Position numbers and translations under genes: made by a program. This document shows, one piece after another, positions 12,601 to 22,260 of a DNA stretch of 64,000 bases. Numbering within the stretch: the stretch's first letter is position 1; each line of letters begins with the position of its first letter. Source of the stretch: Desmodus rotundus. Its lineage: Eukaryota > Chordata > Mammalia > Chiroptera > Phyllostomidae. The notes below the pieces were generated by a model. It was not told the origin of the DNA. It did not search any database and saw only the letters and a program-made list of their open reading frames with translations. The stretch spans positions 101,669,010-101,733,009 of the forward strand of contig NC_071393.1 of NCBI RefSeq assembly GCF_022682495.2. Reading direction: 5' to 3'.

Positions 12601-13309
12601 ATCTATAGAGAGAGGGCAAAAATTTGCTTACCTGTGTGATCAGAGGTGCTCTGGGAGCATGGAGTCCCTCGCTCACTGGAGATTTGAGCTCACAGTCGTT
12701 CTCTGAGTCAGCTTCCCCGGAGCAAGGTACAGGTGACGGCGAAGGGAGTCCTTTGGTTTTTTTCTTGACAGTTTTCTCCATCGAAGAAGTTTTACCAACT
12801 TCACACAGATGCCTTTACCAGGGTTTAAACCGCTGTTCCACAGATGCGTGGGGGTGGGGGCAGGGTGAGAAGTAGCCTTATCCTCAAGAACTCCAGTATA
12901 CGGACCCTTAATTATACTTGCTTTTTAATAGAGATTTTCTGATTCCTTATCTCCCCCTCCCCCATCTGTTTGAACCTGTAGCTAGACTTTTCTAAGGAAA
13001 AAACAAAAACAAAACAGGGCTGTAGTTCTGTTTGGTTGTTCCAAAGTGGTTGTAGCCTCTTTGGAGACGTAAATGAGAACTAGACTGAGGACCCAAACAC
13101 CTAAGAACGTTTGTTCCCTATTGCACTGAAGTCGCTGCCCCCTGGCAACCTGAGGTCAGTCATCCAATCCAATGCACTGGCTGTTTTGAGAAAAACTAGC
13201 CAGGGTCCATAGATTGGGGTACTGACCCACCGGCATTCTCTTTACAGCATGGAGTTTTGTGTCTCTGTGGCTGTATTTACTTATTGGCCCTGTATATTTT
13301 CCTTTCCAG

Positions 13310-13828
13310 GAATCATTAACCAATGGCAACAGGAATCCAAGGATAAAGTGATTTCCCTCCTGTTAACTCACCTGCCTTTGCTGAAGCCAGGAAACCTCGA
13401 CGCGAAAGTAGAGTATATGAAACTGCTGCCCAAAATCCTGGCGCACTCTATCGAACACAACCAGCACATCGAGGAGAGCAGGCAGCTGCTGTCCTACGCG
13501 TTGATACATCCGGCCACCTCCCTGGAAGACCGCAGTGCTTTAGCCATGTGGCTGAACCACTTGGAGGACCGCACGTCAACCAGCTTTGGTGGCCAGAACC
13601 GGGGCCGCTCAGACTCTGTGGATTATGGGCAGACGCACTACTATCACCAAAGACAGAACTCCGACGACAAGCTCAATGGGTGGCAGAACTCTCGGGATTC
13701 TGGGATTTGCATCAACGCCTCCAACTGGCAAGACAAAAGTCTGGGGTGTGAGAATGGCCATGTGCCCCTCTACTCTTCCTCATCCGTCCCCACCACAATC
13801 AATACGATCGGAACCAGCACAAGTACAA
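13310..13828 (+). CDS. SAMD4A: SAMD4A coding exon (N-terminal Smaug similarity region and Ser/Asn-rich linker)
   Basis: This 519-nt exon follows a pyrimidine-rich acceptor (CCTTTCCAG) and ends at the strong donor A|GTAAGT. It starts with the last two bases of a split Gly codon and ends with the first base of a split Ile codon, so 172 whole codons lie between. The peptide begins [14 protein letters not shown] and continues through [18 protein letters not shown] and [20 protein letters not shown], the helical N-terminal Smaug similarity region thought to support self-association. A polar tail follows ([37 protein letters not shown]). GRSDSV and RQNSDD resemble basophilic-kinase or 14-3-3 sites; that is motif reading only. 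The frame is also open upstream to an ATG at 13249, but that stretch is the polypyrimidine region of the intron. Near identity to the human sequence I remember suggests strong purifying selection. Confidence 0.97.
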
Positions 13829-15523
13829 GTAAGTCCCCTGGAATCCCTGTAGCACCGTGTGGTTTGGTGACTGGCTGTGTGTGGCATGTCCCGCTGCAGC
13901 ATCTGCTCTGAGGCCCCGTACCCCAGGGACGGAAGGGCTGATTGGAATTGGCTATGGGGAGGGGATCTTTGGACCTCACATTTGTTGCTCTTTTGACTCT
14001 GGAAAGATGAAAATGCTGAGCAGGTAAAAATGATTGATGGTCCAGATTTGGATTACAATAGATTTTTTTAAATTAAAAATAAGAGAGAATAAGTGGTGAA
14101 ATGCCTTTCACCCATGTGTCTTTCACCCTGGGATCTTGGATTTGCAGAGATGCTGTTACGTATGGTTTTCCAAACCTCCTTCCAACCCATGGTTAACCAG
14201 ACAGCCTCGTGGGCTTTGTGCATTTTCTCTTTTTTTTCCCTTTTTCTTTCATTTTTTTTATTCTTTCTTTTTCTATTTTTTTTTTTTAACTTCATCCTGG
14301 AATGTTCCCATCCTTTGCATTTCCTGGTTTTATCCCAGTTGTTGGGGGCACTATTCCTCCTGGCGGGGAGCAGGTTTGCTATCTGAGAATACCGCTCTGT
14401 GCTGTGGCCTGGTGTGGATGCTGTGGCCTTCTCTCGCTCAGTCTAACCCCTTAGGAGACGTGGGTCAGGACCTGCTTTGCAGGAGGGAGAGCAGAGGACA
14501 GCCTCCTGCTCTTTTGACCACGAAAGCAAAGTACCCTGCCCACAGCTGGGACAAGAGCTAGAGTCTTCTCAAAATGCCATTGGTGCTTCTGTCCAGCAGC
14601 AACCGGGGAGAGTGGGCTGTCATCACACAGAACTGCTTGATGCTAGCTGGCACATGTCTGTGAGCGCAGCGTCAGTGCTGAGATCACTTCCCCGGGGGAA
14701 AGCTTTTTGCAGTTAGACTATGTGCCTGTCAAGATGCAGGAACCCCCAATTAAAAGAGAGGAGAGTATTAAGAGTTGGCAATGATGGCTTCTTGGCCTCT
14801 ACCTCCACTTGGATCTTTTGGCTAATGGGCCCTTTAAAATGGCTTTCTCTAACAGAGGAGTGTTGCATTATAACTACATTAATTGAAACAGTACCTTAGT
14901 GGAATAACCAAGGAAATCCTTAGGATACTGCATTGACAATGCTACAATGTGAGATTTTAAATTCTTCTTCTGGAGCATTTTCTCAGTACATTGAGATTTT
15001 GCTTCCTGGCAATTGCCATCAGTTCGGCCCAAATAAACTCATAAAAATTCTCAAAAAAAATTCTTTTTCCTATATTTACATTTTGATACCAATACCTTGC
15101 ACATTTTGAGAATTAGGTGATAATTGCATCATTAATTTATTAGGTAAGAGGTTCTGGTGACAGTCTTTTTCACAGACAAGTAATGCAGGGAAGGGTTTCG
15201 CCAGCCTCTGGGTGATGGAGAGCGAGGGCTGGGGCGATTAAAGCAGACAGTGCCGGCTGGGGTGACAGAGCTTCTTGGCTCAAGCTTCCTGGGTCGGCTT
15301 CAGAATCTAGTAATTGTTACCAAACTCACAGATAGCTGGGAGGGAGTCAAGCTCTGAGCTACTTGCCCTCCCAAAACTTGGTCTTTTGTATCATGAGGGG
15401 TTGAGTTTTACGTCATGCATCTTGGAATTAGTCTTGGGTCACCATGTTTCTGTCTCTGCTGATGTACACATTCAGGGTCAGGTCTTGACAAGATTAGTCC
15501 ATTCAAGATGGTATCAAATTAAA

Positions 15524-15657
15524 GTATTTATTTTATTGATCTCAATTGATTTTTCTGATGATGAAAATAATACATTAAATCAATCAGTACTATAGATCAT
15601 AAAAAGGTAAATTCACAGTGATAGCATACAACTACATAGTGTTTACCACATGTTGGG
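15524..15657 (+). repeat. Direct duplication, copy A
   Basis: This matches 18409-18538 in the same orientation at roughly 85-90% by eye, with a 3-bp and a 1-bp gap. Shared blocks include CTCAATTGATTTTTCTGAT, ATAGATCATAAAAA and CAACTACATAGTGTTTAC. Similarity stops shortly after the start of a MIR-like tail. Confidence 0.75.
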
Positions 15658-16532
15658 TTTACTATGTGCTGGAACATTGAGGTGGAGAAAAATGATGTTT
15701 TGAAGGCATTAAAAATAGAAGATGGAGCCATGCAGAGCTTTTCAAGGAAGGGATTAAGATAAGGTTAAGAGTAGGGGGCAAAAACTAAGCCCTAGTATAA
15801 CAGGGGTCAACCTATTTTCATCTATTTAGACAGAAGTTAAATCAAATGAGCTCTATTACAACCTTTGAGCTGGGCCTTTCTTCGGTGAGATAAGAGAAGA
15901 ATAGGTTGGGACAGGTTGAGAAGTCCATTAAGCAACACAGTGAATAGCATCAGAAGAGAGGGAAGAAAGTATTTTCCATACCTCGTTCTCCTTGTAAGGC
16001 TATTCAGAAGTCTGATGACTGAGAGCAACAATGTGCATATTGGCCCTTTCTGGTCCCACAGGCTTATGTTGGACCAAAGTACTGGCTGTCACAATCCATC
16101 CACAAGGTAACTTTGGTCACTTTGTCTCAGCCATCACAAGCAATTCCAAACATAGGGTACATTAAACCTGGCTAAGCATCTCTAGGTTTGCTTCCTGTCT
16201 GGTCTCCTACTGAAAAAGTAAACCATTCAGGAAAAGAACCAATCTCTCCTGGTTTCCTCCAGGGCCCACAGCATTCGCCTGTGTGGAGACCGATGCTGCC
16301 TTCCCTGCCCCAGACTGCCTTTCTAACCATTTTCCACTCTTTCCTGGTAGACTAGGACCTGGAAAGACACTTGTTTCTATTCAAACCCTTGCAGTACTAG
16401 ATTTTTTTGTTATCATTCTTTACATCTGGATTTGAAAATACGTATGTGCTGACCTTTGTAGCCTAATGTGAAGCAAGAACTCAGAATCTTTGTGCAACAA
16501 AAATTATTCCAAAATGGTCCATTTGAACTGCT

Positions 16533-16547
16533 CCTTTCTACAGTCTT
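16533..16547. repeat. Target-site duplication, left copy (HAL1-like element)
   Basis: CCTTTCTACAGTCTT is repeated exactly at 18373-18387. It sits next to the T-run, which is the poly(A) tail on the minus strand. Confidence 0.9.
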
Positions 16548-16921
16548 TTTTTTTTTTTTAAATATATTTATTGATTATGCTATTACAGTTGTCCCATTTC
16601 CCCCCCCACTCCACTCCATCCTGCCCACCCCCCTCCCTCCCACATTCCCCCCCCATAGTTCATGTCCATGGGTCCTACTTATAAGTTCTTTGGCTTCTAC
16701 ATTTCCTACACTATTTTTACCCTCCCCCTGTCTATTTTCCACCTATCATCTATGCTACTTATTCTCTGTACCTTTACCCCCCTCTCCCCCTCCCACTCCC
16801 TTATTGACAACCCTCATGTTCTAGTTGTTTGCCTAGTTTGCTCTCGTTTTTGTTTTATGTGTGGTCGTTAATAACTGTGAGTTTGGTGTCATTTTTACTG
16901 TTCCTATTTTTGATTTTTTTC

Positions 16922-17617
16922 TTAGGTAACTCCCTTTAACATTTCATATAATAAGGGCTTGGTGATGATGAGCCTCTTCAACTTGACCTTATCTGAGAAG
17001 CACTTTATCCTCCCTTCCATTCTAAATGATAGCTTTGCTGGATATAGTAATCTTGGACGTAGGTCCTTGCGTTTAATCTTGGGTAATGTAATTATGATGT
17101 GTCTTGTTGTGTTCCTCCTTGGGTCCAGCTTCTTTGGGACTCTCTGAGCTTCCTGGACTTCCCGGAAGACTATTTCCTTTGCCAGATCGGGGAAGTTCTC
17201 CATTATTTGTTCAAATAAGTTTTCAATTTTTTGTTCTTCCTCTTCTCCTTCTGGCACCCCTATAATTCGGATGTTGGAACGTTTCAAGGTGTCCTGGAGG
17301 TTCCTAAGCCTCTCCTCATTTTTCCAAGTTCTTGTTTCTTCATTCTTTTCTGGTTGAATGTTTGTTTCTTCCTTCTGGTCCATACCATTGATTTGAGTCC
17401 CAGTTTCCTTCTCATCACTATTGGTTCCCTGTACATTTTCCTTTGTTTCTGTTAGCATAGGCTTCATTTTTTCATCTGTTTTTCGAATAGATTCAACCAA
17501 GTCTGTGAGCATATTGATAACCAGTGCTTTGAACTGTGCATCCGATAGGTTGGCTATCTCTTCGTCGCTTAGTTGTATTTTTTCTGGAGCTTTGAAGTGT
17601 TCTGTCATTTGGGCCAT
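16922..17617 (-). CDS. L1-type ORF1 protein with internal deletion (in the HAL1-like element)
   Basis: This 231-codon open frame is an L1 ORF1p homologue, the RNA-binding trimeric coat protein of LINE-1. It starts MAQMTEHFKAPEKIQLSDEE just after an A-run. Residues about 20-110 form a charged, coiled-coil-like region. The RRM signature follows (KRSNIRIIGVPEGEEEEQ at about 111-128, then FEQIMENFPDLAKE and EAQRVPKKLDPRRN), and the frame ends with C-terminal-domain signatures (LLYPAKLSF, IITKPLLYEMLKGV). Typical mammalian ORF1p is about 340 residues. At residues 185/186 (near 17062) the sequence goes directly from KIKRKD to LRPRLLYPAK, where I expect about 50 residues covering the end of the RRM and the linker. 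The join is in frame and no stop is present. RNA binding is probably impaired. It would be expressed only from the element's own antisense transcript. Confidence 0.85.
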   Translation of the reverse strand: MAQMTEHFKAPEKIQLSDEEIANLSDAQFKALVINMLTDLVESIRKTDEKMKPMLTETKENVQGTNSDEKETGTQINGMDQKEETNIQPEKNEETRTWKNEERLRNLQDTLKRSNIRIIGVPEGEEEEQKIENLFEQIMENFPDLAKEIVFREVQEAQRVPKKLDPRRNTTRHIIITLPKIKRKDLRPRLLYPAKLSFRMEGRIKCFSDKVKLKRLIITKPLLYEMLKGVT

Positions 17618-18372
17618 TTTTTTTTTTTTTTGTCTTGGCGCGTCTGTTACTTTAAGGGGCGGAGCCTTAGGTGTTCACCGGGGCGGGGTAATGCTGGTCG
17701 CTGCGCTGTGACGCTGTACGTGGGGGCGGGGCCGAGAGGGAGCAATGGTGCCCACTTCACTCTCCTCCGGATTTCAGTCTTTCACTCCGCTACCCACAAT
17801 CAAACTGGGCCCCTCTGGTGCTGGTTCCCGAGTGGGTGGGCCTGTGCACACTCTAGGCCCCTGTGGGTCTCTCCAACGACCTCTCCTGTGAGGCTGGGAG
17901 TCTCTCCTGCCGCCCCAACCCCCAGGGGCGCTTTCAATCAGAGGTTTGAGGCTTTATTTCCCCGAGCTGGAGCCCTGGGTTGCGCAGTGGTCTGCTTCTC
18001 TGCCCGCCGTTCGTCAGGTTTATCTGTGGGCGAATGTGGTGCCGCAATGTGCTATCCGCCACTCTGCCTGCCCCACTCTCCGCCACTCTGAGTCCGGCCC
18101 TCTGGGTTTATCTGTGCAAATGTGGGGCCGCAGGGTCTGCTAGTGCTCGGACTGCCTGCGCCATTTGTCCCACACTCCGCCAGTCTCAGTCCCGCCACAG
18201 CCACGCGAGTCCTCTCCACCCCAGTGCCGTCTCCGCCCCTCCTACCAGTCTGGATGAATGATTATTTTCTGTTTCCTTGGTGTTGGTCCCCCTTGCTGTT
18301 CGATTCTCTGTCAGTTCTGGTTGTGCGAGGAGGCGCAGTGTGTCTACCTACGCCGCCATCTTGGTTCTCCCC
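17618..18372 (-). promoter_or_regulatory. CpG-rich L1-type 5' UTR / promoter of the HAL1-like element
   Basis: About 755 bp, GC and CpG rich, lies upstream of the ORF1 ATG. At its very 5' end (18351-18364 read on the minus strand) is CCAAGATGGCGGCG, a good YY1-type site. In human L1, YY1 near the 5' end directs accurate transcription start; applying that here is inference. GC content is well above the surrounding intron, so this is a possible CpG island and a candidate antisense promoter inside SAMD4A. Open frames across this stretch on the + strand reflect GC richness, not genes. Confidence 0.65.
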
Positions 18373-18387
18373 CCTTTCTACAGTCTT
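18373..18387. repeat. Target-site duplication, right copy (HAL1-like element)
   Basis: This is an exact copy of 16533-16547, next to the 5' end of the element. Confidence 0.9.
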
Positions 18388-18408
18388 ATGGTACATCTCA
18401 GAACCATA

Positions 18409-18538
18409 GTATTTCTTTTATTAATCTCAATTGATTTTTCTGATAAAAACGATACATTAAATAAGTTGGTATCATAGATCATAAAAAGTAAATTAACAGT
18501 GATGGCACACAACTACATAGTGTTTACTACATGCTGGG
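18409..18538 (+). repeat. Direct duplication, copy B
   Basis: This is the partner of 15524-15657. It begins 22 bases beyond the right TSD of the HAL1-like element, and its right end runs into a minus-oriented MIR (18525-18735). Confidence 0.75.
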
Positions 18539-18735
18539 TGCTCTTCAAAACCCTTTACATAAACATTAACTCATTTAACCCTCATAATTCCATTATATGG
18601 ATATTATTGTTACCCCATTTGACAGATGGACGAATTGAGGCACAGAGCAGCAAAGTAACTTCACAGATTAGCAAAGTGGATGAACTGGGGTTTGAATCCA
18701 GGTCTGACTCTGAATTCAAGGCTACGTGCCTCTCC
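18525..18735 (-). repeat. MIR SINE relic
   Basis: CATTAACTCATTTAACCCTC, CCATTTGACAGATGGACG and AATTGAGGCACAGAGCAGCA are classic antisense MIR. It overlaps the end of duplication copy B. Confidence 0.8.
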
Positions 18736-19009
18736 CTCCCATCCCATCCTCAGAGACTGACTCCATTGGTAGCTAGTAGACCTTCGTTTTTCTCGGACCC
18801 TGAATTTGCCCCCACGGGGAGCAGCCACCCTCCAGCATCAGTGTCCTCCGCAGCACGCAGATCTAAGACCCTGCCCAACACCTGCTTCTGTGTAACTCCC
18901 TGAAGAAGAGGAGCTGCTCTCAGAGGAGGGGCTCACTTTGCACGGACCCGTCTACTTCAATGTCTGGCCTTAGCCTTCTAGGCCCCAGTTTTTGGTCCAC
19001 ATGTTCACC

Positions 19010-19110
19010 TCCCTTTCCTGATTACAAAGTCCTTGGGGGACAGGATGTGTGTCTTTATCCTTCCTCCCCATCACCTAGAACACTGTGTGCTCAAAAAGTC
19101 ACAGAAATAT
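19010..19110 (+). repeat. Probable L2 3' end fragment
   Basis: GGGGGACAGGATGTGTGTCT and CCATCACCTAGAACACTGTG resemble a short L2 tail. Confidence 0.45.
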
Positions 19111-21399
19111 TGGAGATGTCAAATTCCTGGCGTGCATTCAGCTGCCACTCTCCCGTGGCAGAGCGTCTCTGTTAGATAACATCTGACTCTTGCTAAGCCC
19201 AGACGCGGCCTCCAGACCCTCTTCAATGTGCCCCTGGAGGCAGCCACTATAATACAGTAAGGGATGGCCTGCGAGCCAAACGCTGTCTGCCCGCCCTGCC
19301 ATGTATGTTTGCTGGATGGTAGGGACTCACTAAATTCCACAGCTCACTAGGCAGATGTTCTTGACATTAATGAATTTCCAAAATAAACAAGAAAAGTGTC
19401 TTTGGGAATTTACTCAGCACTTGGTGATAAAATTGGTCATTTAGCCTTCTGTCATAATCCTCATAGTGACATTTATTGTTACTCTTGCTTCTCTGTGACT
19501 TATTTTACCAACTCGAGCTCAATACTAACAGATACATACTATTATCTTGATTGCTGAGGTAGCTATATGAATTTATACATGTGAAAAAATGCCCATAAAG
19601 TTATGTATGAATTCATACCAAAAAATTAATGTGTACAAAAACTGCTGAGATCTGAGAAAGGTCTACCATCTTGTTTAATTGTATTGTGTTAAGGTCAATG
19701 TCCTGGTTTTGATATCAGGTTTTTACACTATTGTCATGTAAAGCATCACCTTGGGGGAGGCTAGGCAATGGGACCTCTCTCTGAGTACATGAGAGTACAT
19801 GAGACCTCTCTCTGTTGTATTTTGCAATTCCTTATAAATATATAATCACTTCAAACTTAAACGTTGAAAAACAGAACTACTGGGGCATCCAGACCCTGGA
19901 TATTCCTTGAGCTTTGGTTCTTGTTTCTTAGCCTCTCTGGGGGTGAAGGGTCTGTCCATTTGCAGGAAAGATGGCTGCTCAGCGCCAGGGAGCCAGCAGT
20001 TGAAACAACACTGCTTCAGCAGGCAAGGTGAACAGTGGGGGCCGCGTGGATCTCAGGGACAGTGGCTCCATTGGGAACCCTGGATCTGCCACTGGACAGA
20101 CCCCTCCAAGTCCACCAATCATCCCTTTAGGTAGCCAGGGCCAGCTCTTTCAGAGATAACTGTTTGGCTCAAGAAGTCCGTTTTTTCCCTGCCCTTCACA
20201 TTTTCTGTCAAGGCCACCAGCCACTTGAGACTCATTCTAATAAGACTGCAAAAAACATCAGAACGCCCATATTTAAGGGAAGGAGAGAGACTGTACAGCT
20301 TCAGGCAGGCCCAAGAAGAAAGACGTCTTTGCGCCGCAGCCTCTTGGACACTGATAAGGAGGGACCCTTCTGGAGACTCTAGATTCTGTCCTGCAGGCTG
20401 CAGGTCATCCCCATCCTTTTAAAGTTTCAGGGAATTATTTTTGTCTTTTACCAACAGACTTTCTTGGTGGAAAACTTCTTCCTCCCCAAATTCTAGCCAA
20501 CCTGGCGTGTAACTGAAAAATTCCATTATTTCCTTAACCCCTCATTTGCTCTTCAAGGAGGTAACTCTAGTTGCTTTGCTCCCTTTGAAAAGCATTTATA
20601 ACAGCTGGCATGGTGTATTTTTAGCTTCAGCTTCCTTCCCCTTTGGGGGAAACTTTTTTAAGTCTGCCACTGGCCTTCCTGACACCACATCGTGAAGATG
20701 GCTCAGGGGTGGCTTGGAGGACCCGGTATTGCCACTGCCTAATCCTTCTCCCGTTTCCGAGAGTCCAGCGGTTTTATAGGACGTGTTTTTCCTCACCATG
20801 GCTAGTGTTTGTATTCCGGGGCTTAGGGAAGATCAGGAAAATACTAGCAAGCAAGAAGTCTGCTGGTTTATCGTGAGTCTGAAATGCCACTGCTCAGGAA
20901 AAGTCAGAGGCCCGCGTGAGCAACGTGCGTTCTGGGTCACGAGGCTGTGTCATCCGTCTCCTCTCCAGGAGGGTTTTTTTAGACTCTAATGACAGTGAGA
21001 GCTATTAAACACTATGAGCTACAGAGGGAGGCAGTAGTGTTTCCAATTCTCCACTGTACTTCAAAAATTGAACAGATTCTGTCTGGAATAAATGGCTTAA
21101 ATTGGACAAGCCTGGAAGAGGGGAAGAACAGGAGGAGATGGGTAGGATGGCTTCTTTAAGACTTGGAGCCCTGTAGTCTTATGATTTCTATTATTTCATA
21201 AACTTCAGCGTCACGCTCCACACTAAATGATTCCTGTTATTTCACAAGTTTAGTGTCACACTAACAGTGCCTGCTCCACACACAACTGGAGAAGGAATAA
21301 TTTAATCTTGTGTTTACTCACTTTTTACTTGTCTCACTTTTAAATTTTTCAGGGACAAACTGAGGTTATACGGAAGAAAGTTGTATTATGAATGTAGCA

Positions 21400-21450
21400 T
21401 ACATATATATGTATATATATATATTTAAATTATATATATATTTAAAGATA
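21400..21450 (+). repeat. (TA)n-rich tract
   Basis: Alternating TATATA with short TTTAAA interruptions; near-palindromic. Confidence 0.85.
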
Positions 21451-22109
21451 TCAATCATGTATTTGATATCTTTACTAGCAAGCAAATTAAACCCTAAATT
21501 TCATGGTTTCAGGTGAGGGTGAATCTTAATGGCAGCAATTTCTATCAATTTCGAGTACATTTTCTAAATCTTAAGCCCTGGAAATATCATTTTTGCCATT
21601 CCCTTATCCTCACCCTAGTCCTCAACATTGTTAGGTAAAATACAGTATTGGAAAATCTCAGATATAAGTCAAGAAAAAAAAGTGTATGGAGATGGGGAAG
21701 CTAGGTAGGCAGGGGGTTCCAAAATCTGGAAAATGCCATGAAGGATTTTTGTGGATTGGAGAAAGGCTAAAATTCCCAGCATACTCTAGGGTAATCATTC
21801 TTTGCCAAAGGTTTGGATTGTTTCCATAGACAAGTTCCGAGGCTAGAATTAGAGAGTGGAGACGTGAGAGCACAGGGCTTGCTTTAGAGATTTGTTTCAC
21901 AGCCAACCTTGCAGAGATGCATCCTTTTGGAAAAGCCCGGCAAAACCCATATGGAGCGAAAAGATTTGTAACAAGATTATTTTGTACTTTAGTTTTCTCC
22001 TTTGCACGGTAAGACACTGCAATGCAAAGGGACTCTAAGTCTCTAAGTGGCGTTTTAGGCATTCAGGTTTGAGTTATAAATGATGAGATCATCTTGGTCA
22101 AGATCAAGA

Positions 22110-22260
22110 ACATGACTGGGTTTTAAATCCAGCTCCACCTGTAACTAGGTGTGTGGCTATGGACAAATTACGTGACCTCTAAACCTCCTTTCTTCATCTA
22201 TAAAATTAGAATTAATTTCAGTAGAAGACCTCTTAATTGACTTGATCAGGATGGGTAGTT
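22110..22260 (+). repeat. MIR SINE relic
   Basis: AAATCCAGCTCCACC, GTGTGTGGCTATGGACAAAT and TTCATCTATAAAATTAG fit sense MIR. A further weak MIR-like piece lies at 22895-22990. Confidence 0.65.

Larger units (their letters stand above)
1..13309 (+). other. SAMD4A: SAMD4A intron (3' part) upstream of the 519-nt exon
   Basis: No coding exon is recognisable here. Repeats listed separately: hAT relics (234-385, 472-688, 5399-5695), MIRs (715-935, 9795-9990, 11605-11795), a DNA-element-like relic (3480-4020), an old interspersed repeat (4890-6120), two LTR-like copies (6605-7062, 8756-9243), a VES SINE (9259-9488) and an L1M 3' end (12240-12600). I see nothing definite at 940-3480, 4020-4890, 6120-6600, 7062-8755, 10000-11600, 11795-12240 or 12605-13309. 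Positions 9575-9730 are plain AT-rich DNA. Confidence 0.85.
16548..18372 (-). mobile_element. HAL1-like (ORF1-only LINE-1 derivative), complete ends, with target-site duplication
   Basis: Reading the minus strand, the element starts GGGGAGAACCAAGATGGCGG and has a 5' UTR of about 755 bp. An A-run leads into an ORF1 ATG at 17617, the ORF ends at 16922, a 3' region of about 360 bp follows, and the element ends in a poly(A) tract (T-run 16548-16559). The same 15 bp, CCTTTCTACAGTCTT, flanks both sides (16533-16547 and 18373-18387), so this is one insertion complete at both ends. ORF2 (endonuclease and reverse transcriptase) is absent: only about 360 bp separate the ORF1 stop from the tail. ORF1-only L1 derivatives are known in mammals as HAL1 and would depend on L1 enzymes in trans. 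The element is antisense to SAMD4A. The perfect TSD argues that it is not very old. Confidence 0.85.

Noticed and set aside
13249..13309. Open frame with an ATG just before the SAMD4A exon, in frame with it
   Set aside because: It is the intron's polypyrimidine/acceptor region (ending CCTTTCCAG). The SAMD4A codon at the junction is split and is completed by an upstream exon.
14227..14290. Long pyrimidine tract as a possible splice acceptor for an extra exon
   Set aside because: No conserved coding sequence follows, and the next SAMD4A exon joins the 519-nt exon in phase without it.
17573..18091. 172-codon open frame on the + strand
   Set aside because: It is the reverse of the GC-rich 5' UTR of the HAL1-like element and shows no domain.
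21658..22062. 134-codon open frame on the minus strand
   Set aside because: No homology is recognised and there is no poly(A) or TSD pointing to a retrocopy. Its length is within chance for this amount of sequence.
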